64,000 nt of DNA from contig CP047423.1 of NCBI GenBank assembly GCA_014058405.1, forward strand, positions 2,418,001-2,482,000. The letters run 5' to 3'. The notes beneath the pieces were generated by a model. It ran no database searches, was not told the DNA's origin, and saw nothing but the letters and a program-made list of their open reading frames with translations. Made by a program: the position numbers and the translations under genes. Shown in pieces: positions 63,922-64,000 of this stretch (positions within the stretch are counted from its first letter, which is position 1; every line of letters starts with the position of its first letter). Origin of the DNA: Candidatus Nitrospira kreftii (lineage in GTDB: Bacteria > Nitrospirota > Nitrospiria > Nitrospirales > Nitrospiraceae).

Positions 63922-64000
63922 AGACGCATGTTCACGCAGAGGTAATAGTTAAGGATCCGGCATGAGAAGTGGGTGCAAAACGCAGGCAGGATGTGCTGTC

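Noticed and set aside
1-64000. CRISPR array, prophage or integrated plasmid
   Set aside because: No regularly spaced repeat set, integrase, phage structural gene or attachment-site pair was seen on either strand.

Overview
The window looks like chromosome of a Nitrospira-type nitrite oxidiser (phylum Nitrospirota). This is inferred from gene content, not from any search. The supporting content is a His-rich small metal-binding protein of the SmbP type, a two-gene pyruvate carboxylase, a B. subtilis-like hemE-hemH-hemY block, an NtrY/NtrX pair, many REC-domain signalling proteins, moderate GC, and clear Shine-Dalgarno sites. There is no phage, integrase, intact insertion sequence or CRISPR array. 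Almost every stretch is ordinary, densely packed chromosome.

Layout. 1-3.7 kb: the 5' part of a squalene/phytoene synthase gene, htpX, three small unknown or exported proteins, and a YqeY protein. 3.7-8.1 kb: a phosphorelay cluster (REC protein with a Cys4 tail, REC-GGDEF diguanylate cyclase, GAF hybrid histidine kinase with two REC domains, and a stand-alone HPt gene overlapping it). 8.3-9.0 kb: tRNA-Ala(CGC) and smbP. 9.1-15.5 kb: purM-purN, another REC protein, and ntrY-ntrX. 15.6-20 kb: DUF1844 protein, mazG, a membrane-anchored protein, a Sel1-repeat protein and a flavin reductase. 20-25 kb: haem synthesis (hemE-hemH-hemG) and a fatty acid desaturase. 25-33 kb: many small, exported or hypothetical genes. 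33-40.5 kb: pycA-pycB, a lipoprotein hydrolase, a thiol peroxidase lipoprotein, sthA and tenA. 41-46 kb: tex, an NlpC/P60 lipoprotein and fumC. 46-49 kb: a looser, more AT-rich stretch of unknown genes. 49.3-56 kb: hsp20, citrate synthase, an ArsC-like protein, RNase D, a J-domain protein and malic enzyme. 56-64 kb: a giant DUF255/aldo-keto reductase fusion, then ppx-gppA with two overlapping P-loop kinase genes, facing sixA.

How it fits together. Pyruvate carboxylase, malic enzyme, fumarase and citrate synthase all sit at the C3/C4 and C6 nodes of the TCA cycle, which Nitrospira is known to run reductively for CO2 fixation. SthA balances NADH and NADPH. The haem genes would supply the cytochromes that nitrite oxidation needs. 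The most unusual items are the Ppx-kinase-kinase cluster (the second kinase has Arg in place of the P-loop Lys), the 1228-residue fusion protein, a Tpx lipoprotein without its resolving Cys, the exact 42-residue internal duplication in SmbP, and two recurrent -10-type promoter motifs.

Limits: function calls rest on motifs read by eye; no homology search was run. Start codons were chosen from Shine-Dalgarno sites, signal peptides and gene overlaps.
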